36,835 nucleotides of DNA from Pantoea eucrina. GTDB lineage: Bacteria > Pseudomonadota > Gammaproteobacteria > Enterobacterales > Enterobacteriaceae. Under the pieces are notes generated by a model. That model worked only from the letters and a program-made list of their open reading frames with translations, searched no databases and was not told the DNA's origin. Below, piece by piece: positions 11,547-20,522 of this stretch (position 1 is the stretch's first letter; each line of letters starts with the position of its first letter). The DNA is taken from assembly GCF_002095385.1 (NCBI RefSeq), contig NZ_MIPP01000037.1, forward strand, positions 1 through 36,835, read 5' to 3'. Both the position numbers and the translations under genes were made by a program.

Positions 11547-11869
11547 AATCGTCCATTGGAATTCTGCGTTGCGGTCATGCATTTTAGCCTGCACTAACCT
11601 GAAGTTTAACACGTCTGTCAAGCCGGGTTTGCTATCGCTGCTATCGGTACGAAAAGCAGATGCGCGACCTGTATCACAAAATTCTCAATAGCGTTAACTG
11701 CCTCAAATTTTGGTGATTTTCTGCCCATGCATCCGGGCCGATTGCTTGACGATAAGGTCCGTTTCTCTACATTCTACATGCACAAGCTGATTGAGTTTTA
11801 AACAACCTCGACTCACAGCTGCGATGACCTCACCTACTTATCAGAATGTCTTGCGAGGGAAGTAAAAGC
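11547..11869. promoter_or_regulatory. clpS/cspD divergent promoter region
   Basis: This 323-base gap holds no gene. For cspD, TTGACG (11746-11751), 16 bases and TACATT (11768-11773) form a plausible sigma-70 promoter, leaving a leader of about 90 bases. GCGAGGGAAG precedes the ATG. The clpS promoter on the minus strand was not pinned down. Confidence 0.5.
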
Positions 11870-12091
11870 ATGGAGACGGGTACTGTTAAATGGTTCAACA
11901 ACGCCAAGGGCTTCGGCTTTATTTGTCCGGTTGGCGGTGGCGATGACATCTTTGCGCACTACTCCACCATTCAGATGGAGGGTTACAGAACGCTTAAAGC
12001 GGGTCAGCACGTTCAGTTTGATGTTCACGAAGGGCCAAAAGGCAACCATGCCAGTCTGATTGTCCCCTGTGAGGCGTCGCTGCATTCCTGA
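11870..12091 (+). CDS. cspD: Cold-shock-like protein CspD
   Basis: CspD is a nucleic-acid-binding protein of the cold-shock domain family. In E. coli it is made in stationary phase and inhibits DNA replication. The 73-residue product has RNP1 (KGFGFI) and RNP2 (DIFAHY) and the CspD-type TIQMEGYRTLKAGQHVQFDV. The C-terminal tail (CEASLHS) differs from E. coli. The ATG at 11870 gives METGTVKWFNNAKG. It is divergent from clpS, as in E. coli, where CspD is reported to be degraded by Lon. Confidence 0.95.
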   Translation: METGTVKWFNNAKGFGFICPVGGGDDIFAHYSTIQMEGYRTLKAGQHVQFDVHEGPKGNHASLIVPCEASLHS

Positions 12092-12130
12092 CCGGCGCAG
12101 CGCGCGGTTATTCTGACCACTCCGCCCCTG

Positions 12131-12160
12131 AAATGCCAGCCGGTAACGCTGGCATTTTAC
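12131..12160. terminator. Terminator between cspD and ybjD
   Basis: A perfect 10-bp stem (AAATGCCAGC at 12131-12140, GCTGGCATTT at 12148-12157) has a seven-base loop and runs of A and T at its ends. It can serve cspD (+) and, from the other side, the ybjD-like gene that ends at 12169 (-). Confidence 0.85.
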
Positions 12161-12168
12161 TTTTCATC

Positions 12169-13797
12169 CTATCCTGCACGCCGCTGTGCCAGCATTTTCA
12201 CCTGACTAAAAAGCGCTCTGAACAGCGGCGGAATCGCCTGCGGGCCGCGCTCCCCGGCTGCCAGCGCCACGGCAATGGCCAGCTCAGGCTTAGAGCTGTG
12301 ATGGATCGCCTGCGTAATAATACGCCGTGGCGTCATCGCAATGTTTAACGGCAGGTGCGCCATCTGATGATAGACCGCGCGGAATCCGTGCTGATAGAGA
12401 AAGTGTTCAATGTCAGCTGCCGGAAACTGCGTCAGGTGCACCTCTTCCTTTTCGTGGGTCAGCAACTGGCTGCGGGTGGTCGCCGCATATTTCTTTCCTG
12501 CCTCATCGCCATCGGTCAATACGTGCCAGGCAATTCCCATACGCCGGGCAAATTTCAGCAGCGGCTTCAGGCCTGCCTGGGCAAACTCGATCACCCGGAT
12601 CCCTTCTGCGGCAAAATGATCGCCCTGCTGTCGCGCCAGCTCGTTAACGATCCACACCTCCGTCTCGCCCTCTACCAGCAGCCAGCAGCGGGCAAACAGC
12701 GCGGCGGGTCGATTAACGCGAATATGAAACGCGATGCGGCGATGATCCTCGGCGCTCAGCCCCGCTTCGCCGATACGCCACGCCGCTACGCGGCTCGCTT
12801 CACGCACCAGACGGCAGAGGTTTTCCAGCGGCGTCTGGGAAACCAGTTCACCTGAATTGGTGGTGACCAGCCGCTGCAGCGGCAGCAGCGTCAGTAAATT
12901 CCAGGTAACCGAAAGCATTATCGGGTGCAGCCGGGTTTCAGGATCCTCGACCAGCAGAACAGGCTGGGCGCCGTCTGGCAGCGCATTGCTGCCGGGCAGC
13001 AGTGCCAGCAGCCGCAGCTGCACCTCGCGACGATGCTCTGCACTAGCCCCCGCCAGCAGCCGGTTAAGCGCATCCAGCGCCTGCCAGCCTGCGCTGCCGT
13101 CGCGCAGTTCCGGTGCCATTCGCGGGTGACTGACGCCGGGTTGCTGAACGAGAAAATAGTGCGCCATCAGCTGCTGCATTGTCTGTACGCCCTGCAGCAG
13201 CACCTCATCGCTCACCGCCCGGCCGCCCGCCGCGCGATTGAGCTGCTGTAACACGCTCTGCAGCGCCTGCAGACCCGGATCCCGACCCTCACCGCCTGGT
13301 TCATGCGTCCGATGGCGCTGTCCGAACCGCGCATCGCGTAAACGCAGCACCGGATGGTGCTGCCGCAGCCAGCTTATCGCCGCCGCCGTCGGCTCCGCTG
13401 CCAGCAGCTGATTACGCGCGTCAATGAAACGCCAGCTGCTTTTCACACCGTTTGCTTTGCAGGTAGCCCGCAGACTGAAGCGCAGATAACTCCCCTGCTC
13501 ATCATGCTGCCAGAAAGGCTGCAGCAGGGTATTTTCCCGCTCTGCTTCGCTGGCGCGAAAGCGCACCACTATCTGCAATGTGCGCCAGCGTGCCGCCGGA
13601 TTTGCAGGCGGAAAATGGAAATCCTCTTCGCTGAGGGTGGCGTGCGCGCTGGCCGGATCCAGCATAAGTGAAAACGCGTCCAGCAGGCTTGATTTGCCCC
13701 AGGCGTTTTCACCGATCAGAAGATTCGTCATCATAAGCGGCAGCGAGAGCTGATTAATGCCGCGAAAGCCGCTGATATCAATATGATCCAGAATCAT
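12169..13797 (-). CDS. ybjD: OLD-family ATPase/TOPRIM nuclease, YbjD-like
   Basis: The 542-residue protein is homologous to E. coli YbjD (552), an uncharacterised member of the OLD (overcoming lysogenization defect) family. The N-terminal half is an SMC/ABC-type ATPase: Walker A GENAWGKSS (29-37) and the Walker B/D-loop region LLVEDPETRLHPIML. The C-terminal half is a TOPRIM nuclease domain with LVEGETEVWIVNELA and the acidic metal motif DGDEAGKKY. The start at 13797 (MILDHIDISGFRGINQL) fits E. coli; the 65 codons upstream are not conserved. OLD-family proteins include GajA of the Gabija defence system, but there is no UvrD-like helicase next door. The cellular role is not known. Confidence 0.92.
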   Translation of the reverse strand: MILDHIDISGFRGINQLSLPLMMTNLLIGENAWGKSSLLDAFSLMLDPASAHATLSEEDFHFPPANPAARWRTLQIVVRFRASEAERENTLLQPFWQHDEQGSYLRFSLRATCKANGVKSSWRFIDARNQLLAAEPTAAAISWLRQHHPVLRLRDARFGQRHRTHEPGGEGRDPGLQALQSVLQQLNRAAGGRAVSDEVLLQGVQTMQQLMAHYFLVQQPGVSHPRMAPELRDGSAGWQALDALNRLLAGASAEHRREVQLRLLALLPGSNALPDGAQPVLLVEDPETRLHPIMLSVTWNLLTLLPLQRLVTTNSGELVSQTPLENLCRLVREASRVAAWRIGEAGLSAEDHRRIAFHIRVNRPAALFARCWLLVEGETEVWIVNELARQQGDHFAAEGIRVIEFAQAGLKPLLKFARRMGIAWHVLTDGDEAGKKYAATTRSQLLTHEKEEVHLTQFPAADIEHFLYQHGFRAVYHQMAHLPLNIAMTPRRIITQAIHHSSKPELAIAVALAAGERGPQAIPPLFRALFSQVKMLAQRRAG

Positions 13798-13938
13798 AGG
13801 GTTATCCTGTACAGAGGTTGCCTGAGCATGGTGTACGGTGGCGTATGGGTCAAGGCGCAAATTATCCGCAGACGGTGATTTACAGCGTGCGCTTTTTTGA
13901 TTAGCGTGGCGTCCTTTTCCCACGGACGGATGTTCGCT

Positions 13939-14835
13939 ATGTATGGTCTTATGATTATTCTGCTGCCGCTGATTGCTGGTTATCTGCTGCATCTGCAGCA
14001 GCCGGTACTGCTACGCGCGGTGGCGCGGCTGCTCAGTGCGCTGGTCTATATCATTCTGTTTTTTATGGGCGTAAGCCTGGCATTTCTTGATAATCTCAGC
14101 ACGAATTTGCTCACCATTTTTTATACCGCTTTTATCTCTGGTCTCTTGATTCTCGCCTGTTCGCTGCTGGCGTTCTGGCTGCTTGAGCAGCGTCTGCCGT
14201 GGCGGCATCAGCATAAAGCGCAGGCGCTGCCGTCGCGTCTCGCGATGGCGCTGGACTCACTCAAGCTGTGCGGCTCGGTGCTGGGCGGATTTCTGCTCGG
14301 CCTGACGCAGTGGGCTCCGCTGCGCCATGCGGCCACCGTCAGCGAATATGCCCTGATCCTGATGCTGTTTCTGGTGGGCGTTCAGCTGCGCAGCAGCGGC
14401 ATGACGCTGCGGCAGATTACGCTTAACCGGCGGGGTGCGCTGGTGGCGGCCGTGTCGCTGGCTGGCGCACTGGCCGGAGGCGCACTCGCCGCTGTCTGCC
14501 TTGGACTGCCGCTCAAAACCGGCCTCGCGCTGGCCAGCGGCTTTGGCTGGTATTCGCTTTCCGGCATTCTGATGACGGACGCGTTTGGTCCGGTTATCGG
14601 CAGCGCAGCGTTCTTTAACGATCTGCTGCGTGAGCTGATCACAATTATGCTGATCCCGCTGCTTATTACCCGGCACCGCAGTATGACGCTGGGCCTGAGC
14701 GGCGCCACCTCAATGGATTTCACACTGCCGATTCTGCAGCGCGCCGGCGGCATGGAGATCGTCCCTGCAGCCATCGTGCACGGCTTTATTATGAGCCTGC
14801 TGGCCCCGGTGCTGATCGCCTTTTTTTCCGCCTGA
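13939..14835 (+). CDS. lysO: L-lysine exporter LysO (YbjE)
   Basis: LysO is an inner-membrane protein that exports L-lysine and its toxic analogue thialysine. The 298-residue product (E. coli 299) has about eight predicted membrane segments and the conserved blocks FFMGVSLAFLDNLS, MALDSLKLCGSV, FGWYSLSGILMT, GPVIGSAAFFNDL and GATSMDFTLPILQR. I prefer the ATG at 13939 over that at 13930, because GGACGG then lies at a normal distance and the length matches E. coli; the choice is not certain. It is divergent from ybjD with a 141-base gap. E. coli has aqpZ between these genes; it is absent here. Confidence 0.92.
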   Translation: MYGLMIILLPLIAGYLLHLQQPVLLRAVARLLSALVYIILFFMGVSLAFLDNLSTNLLTIFYTAFISGLLILACSLLAFWLLEQRLPWRHQHKAQALPSRLAMALDSLKLCGSVLGGFLLGLTQWAPLRHAATVSEYALILMLFLVGVQLRSSGMTLRQITLNRRGALVAAVSLAGALAGGALAAVCLGLPLKTGLALASGFGWYSLSGILMTDAFGPVIGSAAFFNDLLRELITIMLIPLLITRHRSMTLGLSGATSMDFTLPILQRAGGMEIVPAAIVHGFIMSLLAPVLIAFFSA

Positions 14836-14948
14836 CGGGTCTGCAGCGCACTTTTTCACGGCTGGCGCGCAGCGGCTTCGTCTACGCTTTCTGACTGACA
14901 GATTTTTGCCATCAGCATAGATGGCCCCCCATCAGAAAGGAGCAAATG

Positions 14949-16670
14949 ATGAAACAAACTGTGGCCGCCCTGCTGGCGCAAACGCTGGAGAGCGCAGGCG
15001 TAAAACGTATCTGGGGCGTAACCGGTGATTCGCTTAACGGCCTGAGTGACAGCCTGAATCGCATGGGTACGATTGAATGGATGCCAACGCGACATGAAGA
15101 GGTGGCCGCGTTTGCCGCCGGTGCAGAAGCGCAAATCAGCGGCGAGCTGGCGGTCTGCGCCGGCTCCTGCGGTCCCGGTAACCTGCACCTGATTAACGGT
15201 CTGTTTGACTGCCATCGTAACAATGTGCCGGTGCTGGCGATTGCTGCGCATATTCCTTCCAGCGAAATTGGCAGCGGCTATTTTCAGGAGACGCATCCGC
15301 AGGAGCTGTTTCGCGAATGCAGCCACTACTGTGAGCTGGTCTCAAATCCGGAGCAGCTGCCGCAGGTCCTGGGCATCGCCATGCGCAAAGCGATCCTCAA
15401 CCGCGGGGTCTCTGTGATCGTCCTGCCGGGTGACGTGGCGCTGCAGCCCGCCCCGAAAAGTGCGCGCAGCGAATGGTATCCGCCGCAGCTGCCGCAGGTC
15501 GTGCCGGCCGCGGCGGAGCTCGCTACCCTGGCGGAAACGCTTAACGGCGCGGGCAATATTACGCTGATGTGCGGCAGCGGCTGCGCCGGTGCTCATGCTG
15601 AAGTTGTCGCCCTGGCAGAACGCCTTAAGGCGCCGGTAGTGCACGCGCTGCGTGGCAAAGAACACATCGAATATGACAACCCGTATGATGTTGGCATGAC
15701 CGGGCTGATTGGTTTCTCTTCCGGCTATCACGCCATGATGAATGCCGACACCCTGATCCTGCTCGGCACGAAATTCCCCTATCGTGCCTTCTACCCCGCC
15801 AGCGCCCGCATCATTCAGATCGATATCAACCCCGGCAGCCTGGGGGCGCACAGCCATGTCGATATGCCGCTGGTGGGTGACGTTAAAGCCACGATCCAGG
15901 CGCTGCTGCCGCAGCTTGAGGTGCATGACGATCGCCATCATCTCGATCGTGCGCTGGAGCACTACGCTGACGCCCGCAAGAGCCTGGACGATCTGGCAAC
16001 CGCAAACGACAACCAGGCGATCCATCCCCAGTATCTGGCACAGCAGATCAGCCGCTACGCCGCTGACGACGCCATCTTTACCTGCGATGTCGGCACGCCC
16101 ACCGTCTGGGCGGCGCGCTATCTGCAGATGAACGGCAAACGGCGCCTGCTGGGCTCGTTTAATCACGGCTCTATGGCGAATGCGATGCCGCAGGCGCTGG
16201 GTGCGCAGGCTATCGACAGAGAGCGTCAGGTGGTGGCGCTGTGCGGCGACGGTGGCTTCAGTATGCTGATGGGAGACTTTATCTCGGTAGCGCAGCTGAA
16301 ACTGCCGGTTAAGCTGGTGATTTTTAACAACAGCGTGCTGGGCTTTGTGGCAATGGAGATGAAAGCGGGCGGTTATCTTACCGACGGCACCGACCTGGAA
16401 AATCCTGATTTTGCTGCGATTGCCGCCGCCTGCGGCATCAAAGGTATCCGGGTTGAAAAAGCGTCAGATCTCAATGCGGCGCTGGAGCAGGCTTTTGCGC
16501 ATGATGGCCCGGTCCTGGTGGATGTGCATACGGCTAAAGAGGAGCTGTCGATGCCGCCGCAAATCAAAGCGGAGCAGGCAAAAGGCTTTAGTCTCTATAT
16601 GCTGCGCGCCATCCTCAACGGACGCGGCAATGAGATCACCGAGCTGGCGAAAACCAACTGGCTGCGGTAA
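14949..16670 (+). CDS. poxB: Pyruvate oxidase PoxB (ubiquinone-dependent, acetate forming)
   Basis: PoxB converts pyruvate to acetate and CO2 with ThDP and FAD, passing electrons to ubiquinone at the membrane. The 573-residue protein (E. coli 572) has the catalytic Glu50 (TRHEE), the ThDP-Mg motif starting GDGG at 433 and ending NN at 460-461, and the C-terminal amphipathic segment that in E. coli binds lipid (end ELAKTNWLR). AAGGAG lies upstream. Two ATGs are adjacent (14946 and 14949); the second gives [10 protein letters not shown] as in E. coli and better spacing. In E. coli poxB depends on sigma-S. A terminator separates it from ltaE. Confidence 0.97.
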   Translation: MKQTVAALLAQTLESAGVKRIWGVTGDSLNGLSDSLNRMGTIEWMPTRHEEVAAFAAGAEAQISGELAVCAGSCGPGNLHLINGLFDCHRNNVPVLAIAAHIPSSEIGSGYFQETHPQELFRECSHYCELVSNPEQLPQVLGIAMRKAILNRGVSVIVLPGDVALQPAPKSARSEWYPPQLPQVVPAAAELATLAETLNGAGNITLMCGSGCAGAHAEVVALAERLKAPVVHALRGKEHIEYDNPYDVGMTGLIGFSSGYHAMMNADTLILLGTKFPYRAFYPASARIIQIDINPGSLGAHSHVDMPLVGDVKATIQALLPQLEVHDDRHHLDRALEHYADARKSLDDLATANDNQAIHPQYLAQQISRYAADDAIFTCDVGTPTVWAARYLQMNGKRRLLGSFNHGSMANAMPQALGAQAIDRERQVVALCGDGGFSMLMGDFISVAQLKLPVKLVIFNNSVLGFVAMEMKAGGYLTDGTDLENPDFAAIAAACGIKGIRVEKASDLNAALEQAFAHDGPVLVDVHTAKEELSMPPQIKAEQAKGFSLYMLRAILNGRGNEITELAKTNWLR

Positions 16671-16699
16671 AACAAAGCTCCTGCCGGACAGGCAATAAT

Positions 16700-16721
16700 G
16701 CGGGCGAACAGCCCGCTTTTT
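16700..16721 (+). terminator. Rho-independent terminator after poxB
   Basis: GCGGGC (16700-16705) and GCCCGC (16711-16716) form a 6-bp GC stem with loop GAACA, followed by five T. It lies only 16 bases before the ltaE start, so it may be partial and let ltaE share the poxB transcript. Confidence 0.75.
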
Positions 16722-16737
16722 CTTTCAGGAGAGCCAC

Positions 16738-17745
16738 GTGATCGATTTGCGCAGTGATACCGTAACCCGCCCGAGTGCGGCGATGCTGGACGCCATGATG
16801 AACGCCGCCACCGGAGATGACGTCTATCGTGACGATCCCACGGTCAATGCACTGGAAGCCGAAGCGGCAGCGACAAGCGGCAAAGCGGCCGCGCTGTTCT
16901 TTCCTACCGGCACCCAGGCTAATCTGGTGGCGCTGCTGTGCCACTGCCAGCGCGGCGATGAATATATCGTTGGCCAGCAGGCGCACAACTACAAATATGA
17001 AGCGGGGGGCGCGGCGGTGCTGGGCAGTATTCAGCCTCAGCCAATCCTTGCCGCGGAGGATGGCACCCTGCCGCTGGCGGACGTGGCCGCTGCGATTAAG
17101 CCGGACGATATTCATTTTGCCCGCACCCGCCTGCTGAGTCTGGAAAATACCCATCACGGCAGAGTACTGCCGCTCAGCTATCTGGAGCAGGCGTGGCACT
17201 TTACCCGCGAACGCGGGCTGGCGCTGCATATTGATGGCGCACGTATCTTTAATGCCGTGGTGGCACAGCAGGTGACGCTGGCAGAAATTGCACGCTACTG
17301 TGATTCACTGACTATCTGCCTCTCAAAGGGGCTGGGCACGCCGGTAGGCTCGCTGCTGTGCGGCGACAGCGCTTATATAGAGCAGGCGCGGCGCTGGCGT
17401 AAAATGACCGGTGGCGGTATGCGCCAGGCGGGCATTCTGGCGGCGGCCGGACGCTATGCGCTGCAGCACAACGTGACCCGGCTGCAGGAGGATCATGACA
17501 ACGCCGCGTGGCTGGCAGAGCAGCTGCGCGCGCTGGGTGTGGAGGTGATAAGCCAGCAGACAAACATGCTGTTTGTGCAGGTTCCGTCCGGGCAGACAGA
17601 AGCGCTGCAGCGCTGGATGCACGCCGCCGATATTCTTATCAGCGTGGGCCCCCGGACGCGCATGGTGACCCATCTCGATGTGTCCCGCGCCGATCTGCAG
17701 CAGGTCGTCGCGCGCTGGCAGGCGTTTCTGCAGTCAGCGGGCTGA
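16738..17745 (+). CDS. ltaE: Low-specificity L-threonine aldolase LtaE
   Basis: LtaE is a pyridoxal-phosphate enzyme that cleaves L-threonine and L-allo-threonine to glycine and acetaldehyde. The 335-residue product (E. coli 333) starts with GTG at 16738, preceded by CAGGAGAGCC. MIDLRSDTVTRPSAAM is the conserved N-terminus. Lys197 in CLSKGLGTPVG is the Schiff-base lysine; HIDGARIFNA supplies the aspartate that contacts the cofactor ring. It follows poxB, as in E. coli, and is convergent with amiD, which ends 3 bases away. Confidence 0.96.
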   Translation: MIDLRSDTVTRPSAAMLDAMMNAATGDDVYRDDPTVNALEAEAAATSGKAAALFFPTGTQANLVALLCHCQRGDEYIVGQQAHNYKYEAGGAAVLGSIQPQPILAAEDGTLPLADVAAAIKPDDIHFARTRLLSLENTHHGRVLPLSYLEQAWHFTRERGLALHIDGARIFNAVVAQQVTLAEIARYCDSLTICLSKGLGTPVGSLLCGDSAYIEQARRWRKMTGGGMRQAGILAAAGRYALQHNVTRLQEDHDNAAWLAEQLRALGVEVISQQTNMLFVQVPSGQTEALQRWMHAADILISVGPRTRMVTHLDVSRADLQQVVARWQAFLQSAG

Positions 17746-17748
17746 CCG

Positions 17749-18573
17749 CTAGCGCGCTGCGCCATACTGTGCCAACAGCGCCCGGGCTATCGCCAGCGTC
17801 TCTGCGTCAGCAACGCCCCGGTAGTCGCGCGGGCGGAAGTGCATCTGAAAGGCCGCAATCAGCCGGCGCTGCATCTCAGGCGTTGTCGCGCCCGCCACGT
17901 CATAGCCATACTGCTGCAGCGCTGCCAGCAGCGGCTGCGGATCTACAACGCTGCTGGCAGACTGCCCCGCCAGATAGCGTGCCACGACAGCCGGATCGGG
18001 CCAGGCACCGACCCCCTGCGCGGCCAGCTGCTGCCAGGGAAAGAGTGGACCCGGGTCCTGCTTGCGCTGCGGCGCGATATCGCTGTGGCCCACGATATTT
18101 TCGGGCGTAATACCGTAACGCTGCTGCAGATCGCGCAGCAGCGCCGCCAGTACGGTGATTTGATCGGCTGTATAAGGCTGCCACCTTAGCCCGGTTAGCG
18201 TACGCTGATAGCCTGCATTGACGATCTCAATCCCTACAGACGTGTCATTAATCCGGGTTGCACCGCGCCAGAAACTGGGTCCGGCATGCCAGGCAAGCTG
18301 CTGCTCCGGCACCAGCTGCCAGACCACTCCCCTGCCCGCTCTCTGCGGCGGCTGGCGCGGGATCAGATAGTGTGCGCTGACCTGCCGATCGGTCAGGGTT
18401 GCCAGCGAAGAGGAGAAATCGTCCGCAGTGTAGTGGATCACTACAACTTTAATGCGCGGTCGCGCCCCCTGCGCCGGATGAGTGGTATCGGCCCAGTAAC
18501 CCTGACGCGCTTCCATTGAGGAGTGACAGGCGCTGAGCAGCAGCGCCATCGCTGTAACCAGCAGTAAACGCAT
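17749..18573 (-). CDS. amiD: N-acetylmuramoyl-L-alanine amidase AmiD, outer-membrane lipoprotein
   Basis: AmiD is a zinc amidase that cleaves the bond between MurNAc and L-alanine, including anhydro-muropeptides. The 274-residue product has a lipoprotein signal peptide (LLLSAC, lipidated Cys16), then an Amidase_2 domain with zinc ligands His47 (VIHYTA), His163 (VGHSDIAP) and Asp173 (KQDPGP), and Glu116 as a likely catalytic residue. The C-terminal part (about 205-270) resembles a peptidoglycan-binding domain. Its ATG overlaps the ybjQ stop codon by one base (TAATG), so the two are translationally coupled. E. coli AmiD has 276 residues. Confidence 0.95.
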   Translation of the reverse strand: MRLLLVTAMALLLSACHSSMEARQGYWADTTHPAQGARPRIKVVVIHYTADDFSSSLATLTDRQVSAHYLIPRQPPQRAGRGVVWQLVPEQQLAWHAGPSFWRGATRINDTSVGIEIVNAGYQRTLTGLRWQPYTADQITVLAALLRDLQQRYGITPENIVGHSDIAPQRKQDPGPLFPWQQLAAQGVGAWPDPAVVARYLAGQSASSVVDPQPLLAALQQYGYDVAGATTPEMQRRLIAAFQMHFRPRDYRGVADAETLAIARALLAQYGAAR

Positions 18574-18893
18574 TAGCGCACGATAACGGCGGTGCCGGAG
18601 ACGCTGACCATCAGCATACTGCTGTCTTTACCCACGGTTTCGTAATCGATATCGATACCGACTACCGCGTTAGCGCCCAGCGCTTTCGCCTGATCGCCCA
18701 GCTCCTTAAACGCGATCTCCCGCGCCTTGCGCAGCTCTTTTTCATAGGCACCTGAGCGGCCCCCTACGATATCGCGGATACCGGCGAAGAAATCGCGAAA
18801 AATATTGGCGCCCAGAATCGCCTCGCCGGTTACAACGCCGCAGTATTCAGTAATGCTGTGGCCTTCCAGAGTTGGTGTCGTCGAAAATTTCAT
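18573..18893 (-). CDS. ybjQ: YbjQ family protein (UPF0145)
   Basis: The 106-residue product is closely related to E. coli YbjQ (107), a conserved cytoplasmic protein thought to form a small beta-barrel oligomer; its biochemical role is unknown. Conserved segments are [35 protein letters not shown] and [16 protein letters not shown]. The start at 18893 ([13 protein letters not shown]) is chosen by homology and has CAGGAG upstream. It is translated directly ahead of amiD with a one-base TAATG overlap and diverges from ybjP. Confidence 0.93.
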   Translation of the reverse strand: MKFSTTPTLEGHSITEYCGVVTGEAILGANIFRDFFAGIRDIVGGRSGAYEKELRKAREIAFKELGDQAKALGANAVVGIDIDYETVGKDSSMLMVSVSGTAVIVR

Positions 18894-18949
18894 GGTTATC
18901 TCCTGAAGATGTCGATGGAACCCGCACGCATGGTGCTGAAAAAGCACGA

Positions 18950-18956
18950 CTATACT
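18950..18956 (+). promoter_or_regulatory. Sigma-S-like -10 element for ybjP
   Basis: CTATACT at 18950-18956 matches the extended -10 preferred by RNA polymerase with sigma-S. No clear -35 lies 17 bases upstream, which is also typical of sigma-S promoters. It would give a leader of about 40 bases before the ybjP ATG at 19003. Confidence 0.45.
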
Positions 18957-19002
18957 CTATGCTAAAACCCATGCTTTGCCACAGAACAATAAGGAACCGG
19001 AG

Positions 19003-19542
19003 ATGAGAATCAAAGCCCTTGCACTGCTGGCATCAGCAGCAACGCTGCTGAGCGCCTGTACCACCGTAGAGCCGGTTATCAGGGATAATGGCCCGCGCAG
19101 TGCGTCCTGTATCGATGGCGGGCCGGATAGCGTGGCGCAACAGTTTTATGATTTACGCGTGAAGGCTCCCTCAGCAGGCCTGCCTGACCCTGCGCTGCTG
19201 GCCAGATATCGCCCTTATCTGAGCGATCATCTTTATCAGACGCTGCTGCAGGCGCGGGAAAAACGCAATCAGCCGGCAGAGTGGCGTCAGGGCGATCTCT
19301 TTTCCAGCCTGGCGCAGGGGCCGGATGCTGCTGAGGTTGACAGCGCCTCTTCGATCCCCAATCGCGATGCGCGAAATATCCCGCTACGCGTTACGCTGAC
19401 ACGCGGTGATAAACAGTGGCGCGATGAGGTGCTGATGATCCGCGAAGGCGAGTGCTGGGTGGTGCAGGATGTGCGCTATATGGCAGCGTGGCCGCATGCC
19501 GGTGGCGGCTCACTCAGCCAGCTGCTGGAGCAGAAAAAATAG
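19003..19542 (+). CDS. ybjP: Lipoprotein YbjP
   Basis: The 179-residue product has a lipoprotein signal peptide with lipobox LLSAC (Cys19) and resembles E. coli YbjP (171), an outer-membrane lipoprotein of unknown function. The mature part begins TTVEPVIRDNGPRSASCIDGG, carries a second cysteine and contains VAQQFYDLRV and PYLSDHLYQTL. It has a DUF3828-like layout: a compact alpha/beta domain ending in a segment (EGECWVVQDVRYM) close to the C-terminus. I chose the ATG at 19003, with a GGAACCGGAG ribosome-binding site, over the upstream in-frame start at 18976. A sigma-S-like -10 element lies upstream. Confidence 0.85.
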   Translation: MRIKALALLASAATLLSACTTVEPVIRDNGPRSASCIDGGPDSVAQQFYDLRVKAPSAGLPDPALLARYRPYLSDHLYQTLLQAREKRNQPAEWRQGDLFSSLAQGPDAAEVDSASSIPNRDARNIPLRVTLTRGDKQWRDEVLMIREGECWVVQDVRYMAAWPHAGGGSLSQLLEQKK

Positions 19543-19596
19543 CGCATTTTTTTGTTATCCTGCTCACACATTAGGGTGCCACATCGGTAGAGAGCC

Positions 19597-19647
19597 CCTG
19601 ACCGGTGTTAACGTCAGGCGTGAAAGTCGCGCAAACCACGCCTGACG
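19597..19647 (+). repeat. Competing inverted repeats upstream of artP
   Basis: CGTCAGGCGTG (19612-19622) and its exact complement CACGCCTGACG (19637-19647) form an 11-bp stem with a 14-base loop. The core GTCAGG (19613-19618) can instead pair with an upstream CCTGAC (19597-19602). The two pairings exclude each other. No T-tract follows. Confidence 0.65.
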
Positions 19648-19715
19648 CAGGCCGCACAATTTTCTGCTGCACCGGAGCGGGTCATGCGCTGTTTAATAAA
19701 TTTTAAGTCACCCGA

Positions 19716-19745
19716 TTTGCATAACTATGCCGGGAACGTTAAGAT
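19716..19745 (+). promoter_or_regulatory. artP promoter with possible weak ArgR box
   Basis: TTGCAT (19717-19722), 17 bases and TAAGAT (19740-19745) fit a sigma-70 promoter with a leader of about 30 bases. The sequence at 19716-19733 keeps the left half of an ARG box (TGCAT, one change from TGAAT), but the right half (ATGCC for ATTCA) is poor. ArgR repression of artPIQM is known in E. coli. Confidence 0.5.
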
Positions 19746-19778
19746 TTGCGGCACTATTTGCTCTCTATTTTTGCGCGC

Positions 19779-20507
19779 ATGAGTATTCAATTAAACGCTA
19801 TTAACTGCTTTTACGGTGCCCATCAGGCGCTGTCTGACATCAACCTGGAGTGTCCGCAGGGAGAGACGCTGGTGCTGCTTGGTCCCAGCGGTGCCGGGAA
19901 GAGCTCACTCCTGCGCGTGCTCAATCTGCTGGAGCTGCCGCGTTCTGGTACGCTGCAGATTGCCGGCAACCAGTTTGACTTTACCAAAACGCCTGCTGAC
20001 AGCGCGATTCGCGAGCTGCGCCAGAACGTCGGCATGGTATTCCAGCAATATAACCTCTGGCCCCACCTGACGGTTATGCAAAACCTCACTGAGGCTCCCT
20101 GCCGGGTGCTGGGCCTGACAAAAGAGGCGGCGCGCGCGCGTGCCGATAAGCTGCTGGAGCGCCTGCGCCTGACGCCTTATGCCGATCGTTTTCCGCTGCA
20201 CCTCTCCGGTGGTCAGCAGCAGCGCGTGGCGATTGCCCGCGCGCTGATGATGGAGCCGCAGGTGCTGCTGTTCGATGAGCCCACCGCCGCGCTCGATCCG
20301 GAAATTACCGCGCAGATCGTGACGATTATTCGTGAACTGGCACAGACGCAGATCACGCAGGTTATTGTGACCCACGAGGTAGAAGTGGCGCGCAAAACCG
20401 CCAGCCGCGTGGTCTATATGGAGAATGGTCACATCATTGAACAGGGTGATGCCAGCCGCTTTACACAGCCGCAAACCGACGCGTTTGCACACTATCTTTC
20501 GCACTAA
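19779..20507 (+). CDS. artP: Arginine ABC transporter ATP-binding protein ArtP
   Basis: ArtP powers the ArtPQM importer for L-arginine. The 242-residue product equals E. coli ArtP in length and nearly in sequence. It has Walker A GPSGAGKS, the Q-loop [10 protein letters not shown], signature LSGGQQQR, Walker B VLLFDEP and the switch histidine (VTHEV). The ATG at 19779 ([16 protein letters not shown]) is the conserved start; the upstream extension lies in the promoter. artI follows after 15 bases, making artPIQM one operon. Confidence 0.97.
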   Translation: MSIQLNAINCFYGAHQALSDINLECPQGETLVLLGPSGAGKSSLLRVLNLLELPRSGTLQIAGNQFDFTKTPADSAIRELRQNVGMVFQQYNLWPHLTVMQNLTEAPCRVLGLTKEAARARADKLLERLRLTPYADRFPLHLSGGQQQRVAIARALMMEPQVLLFDEPTAALDPEITAQIVTIIRELAQTQITQVIVTHEVEVARKTASRVVYMENGHIIEQGDASRFTQPQTDAFAHYLSH

Positions 20508-20522
20508 GTCAGGATGCTAATA

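Noticed and set aside
15342..16166. 274-codon minus-strand frame opposite poxB
   Set aside because: It is a shadow of poxB, with no supporting motif.
20514..20522. Upstream ATG for artI (three extra residues)
   Set aside because: The normal MKK signal-peptide start at 20523 matches E. coli ArtI length exactly.
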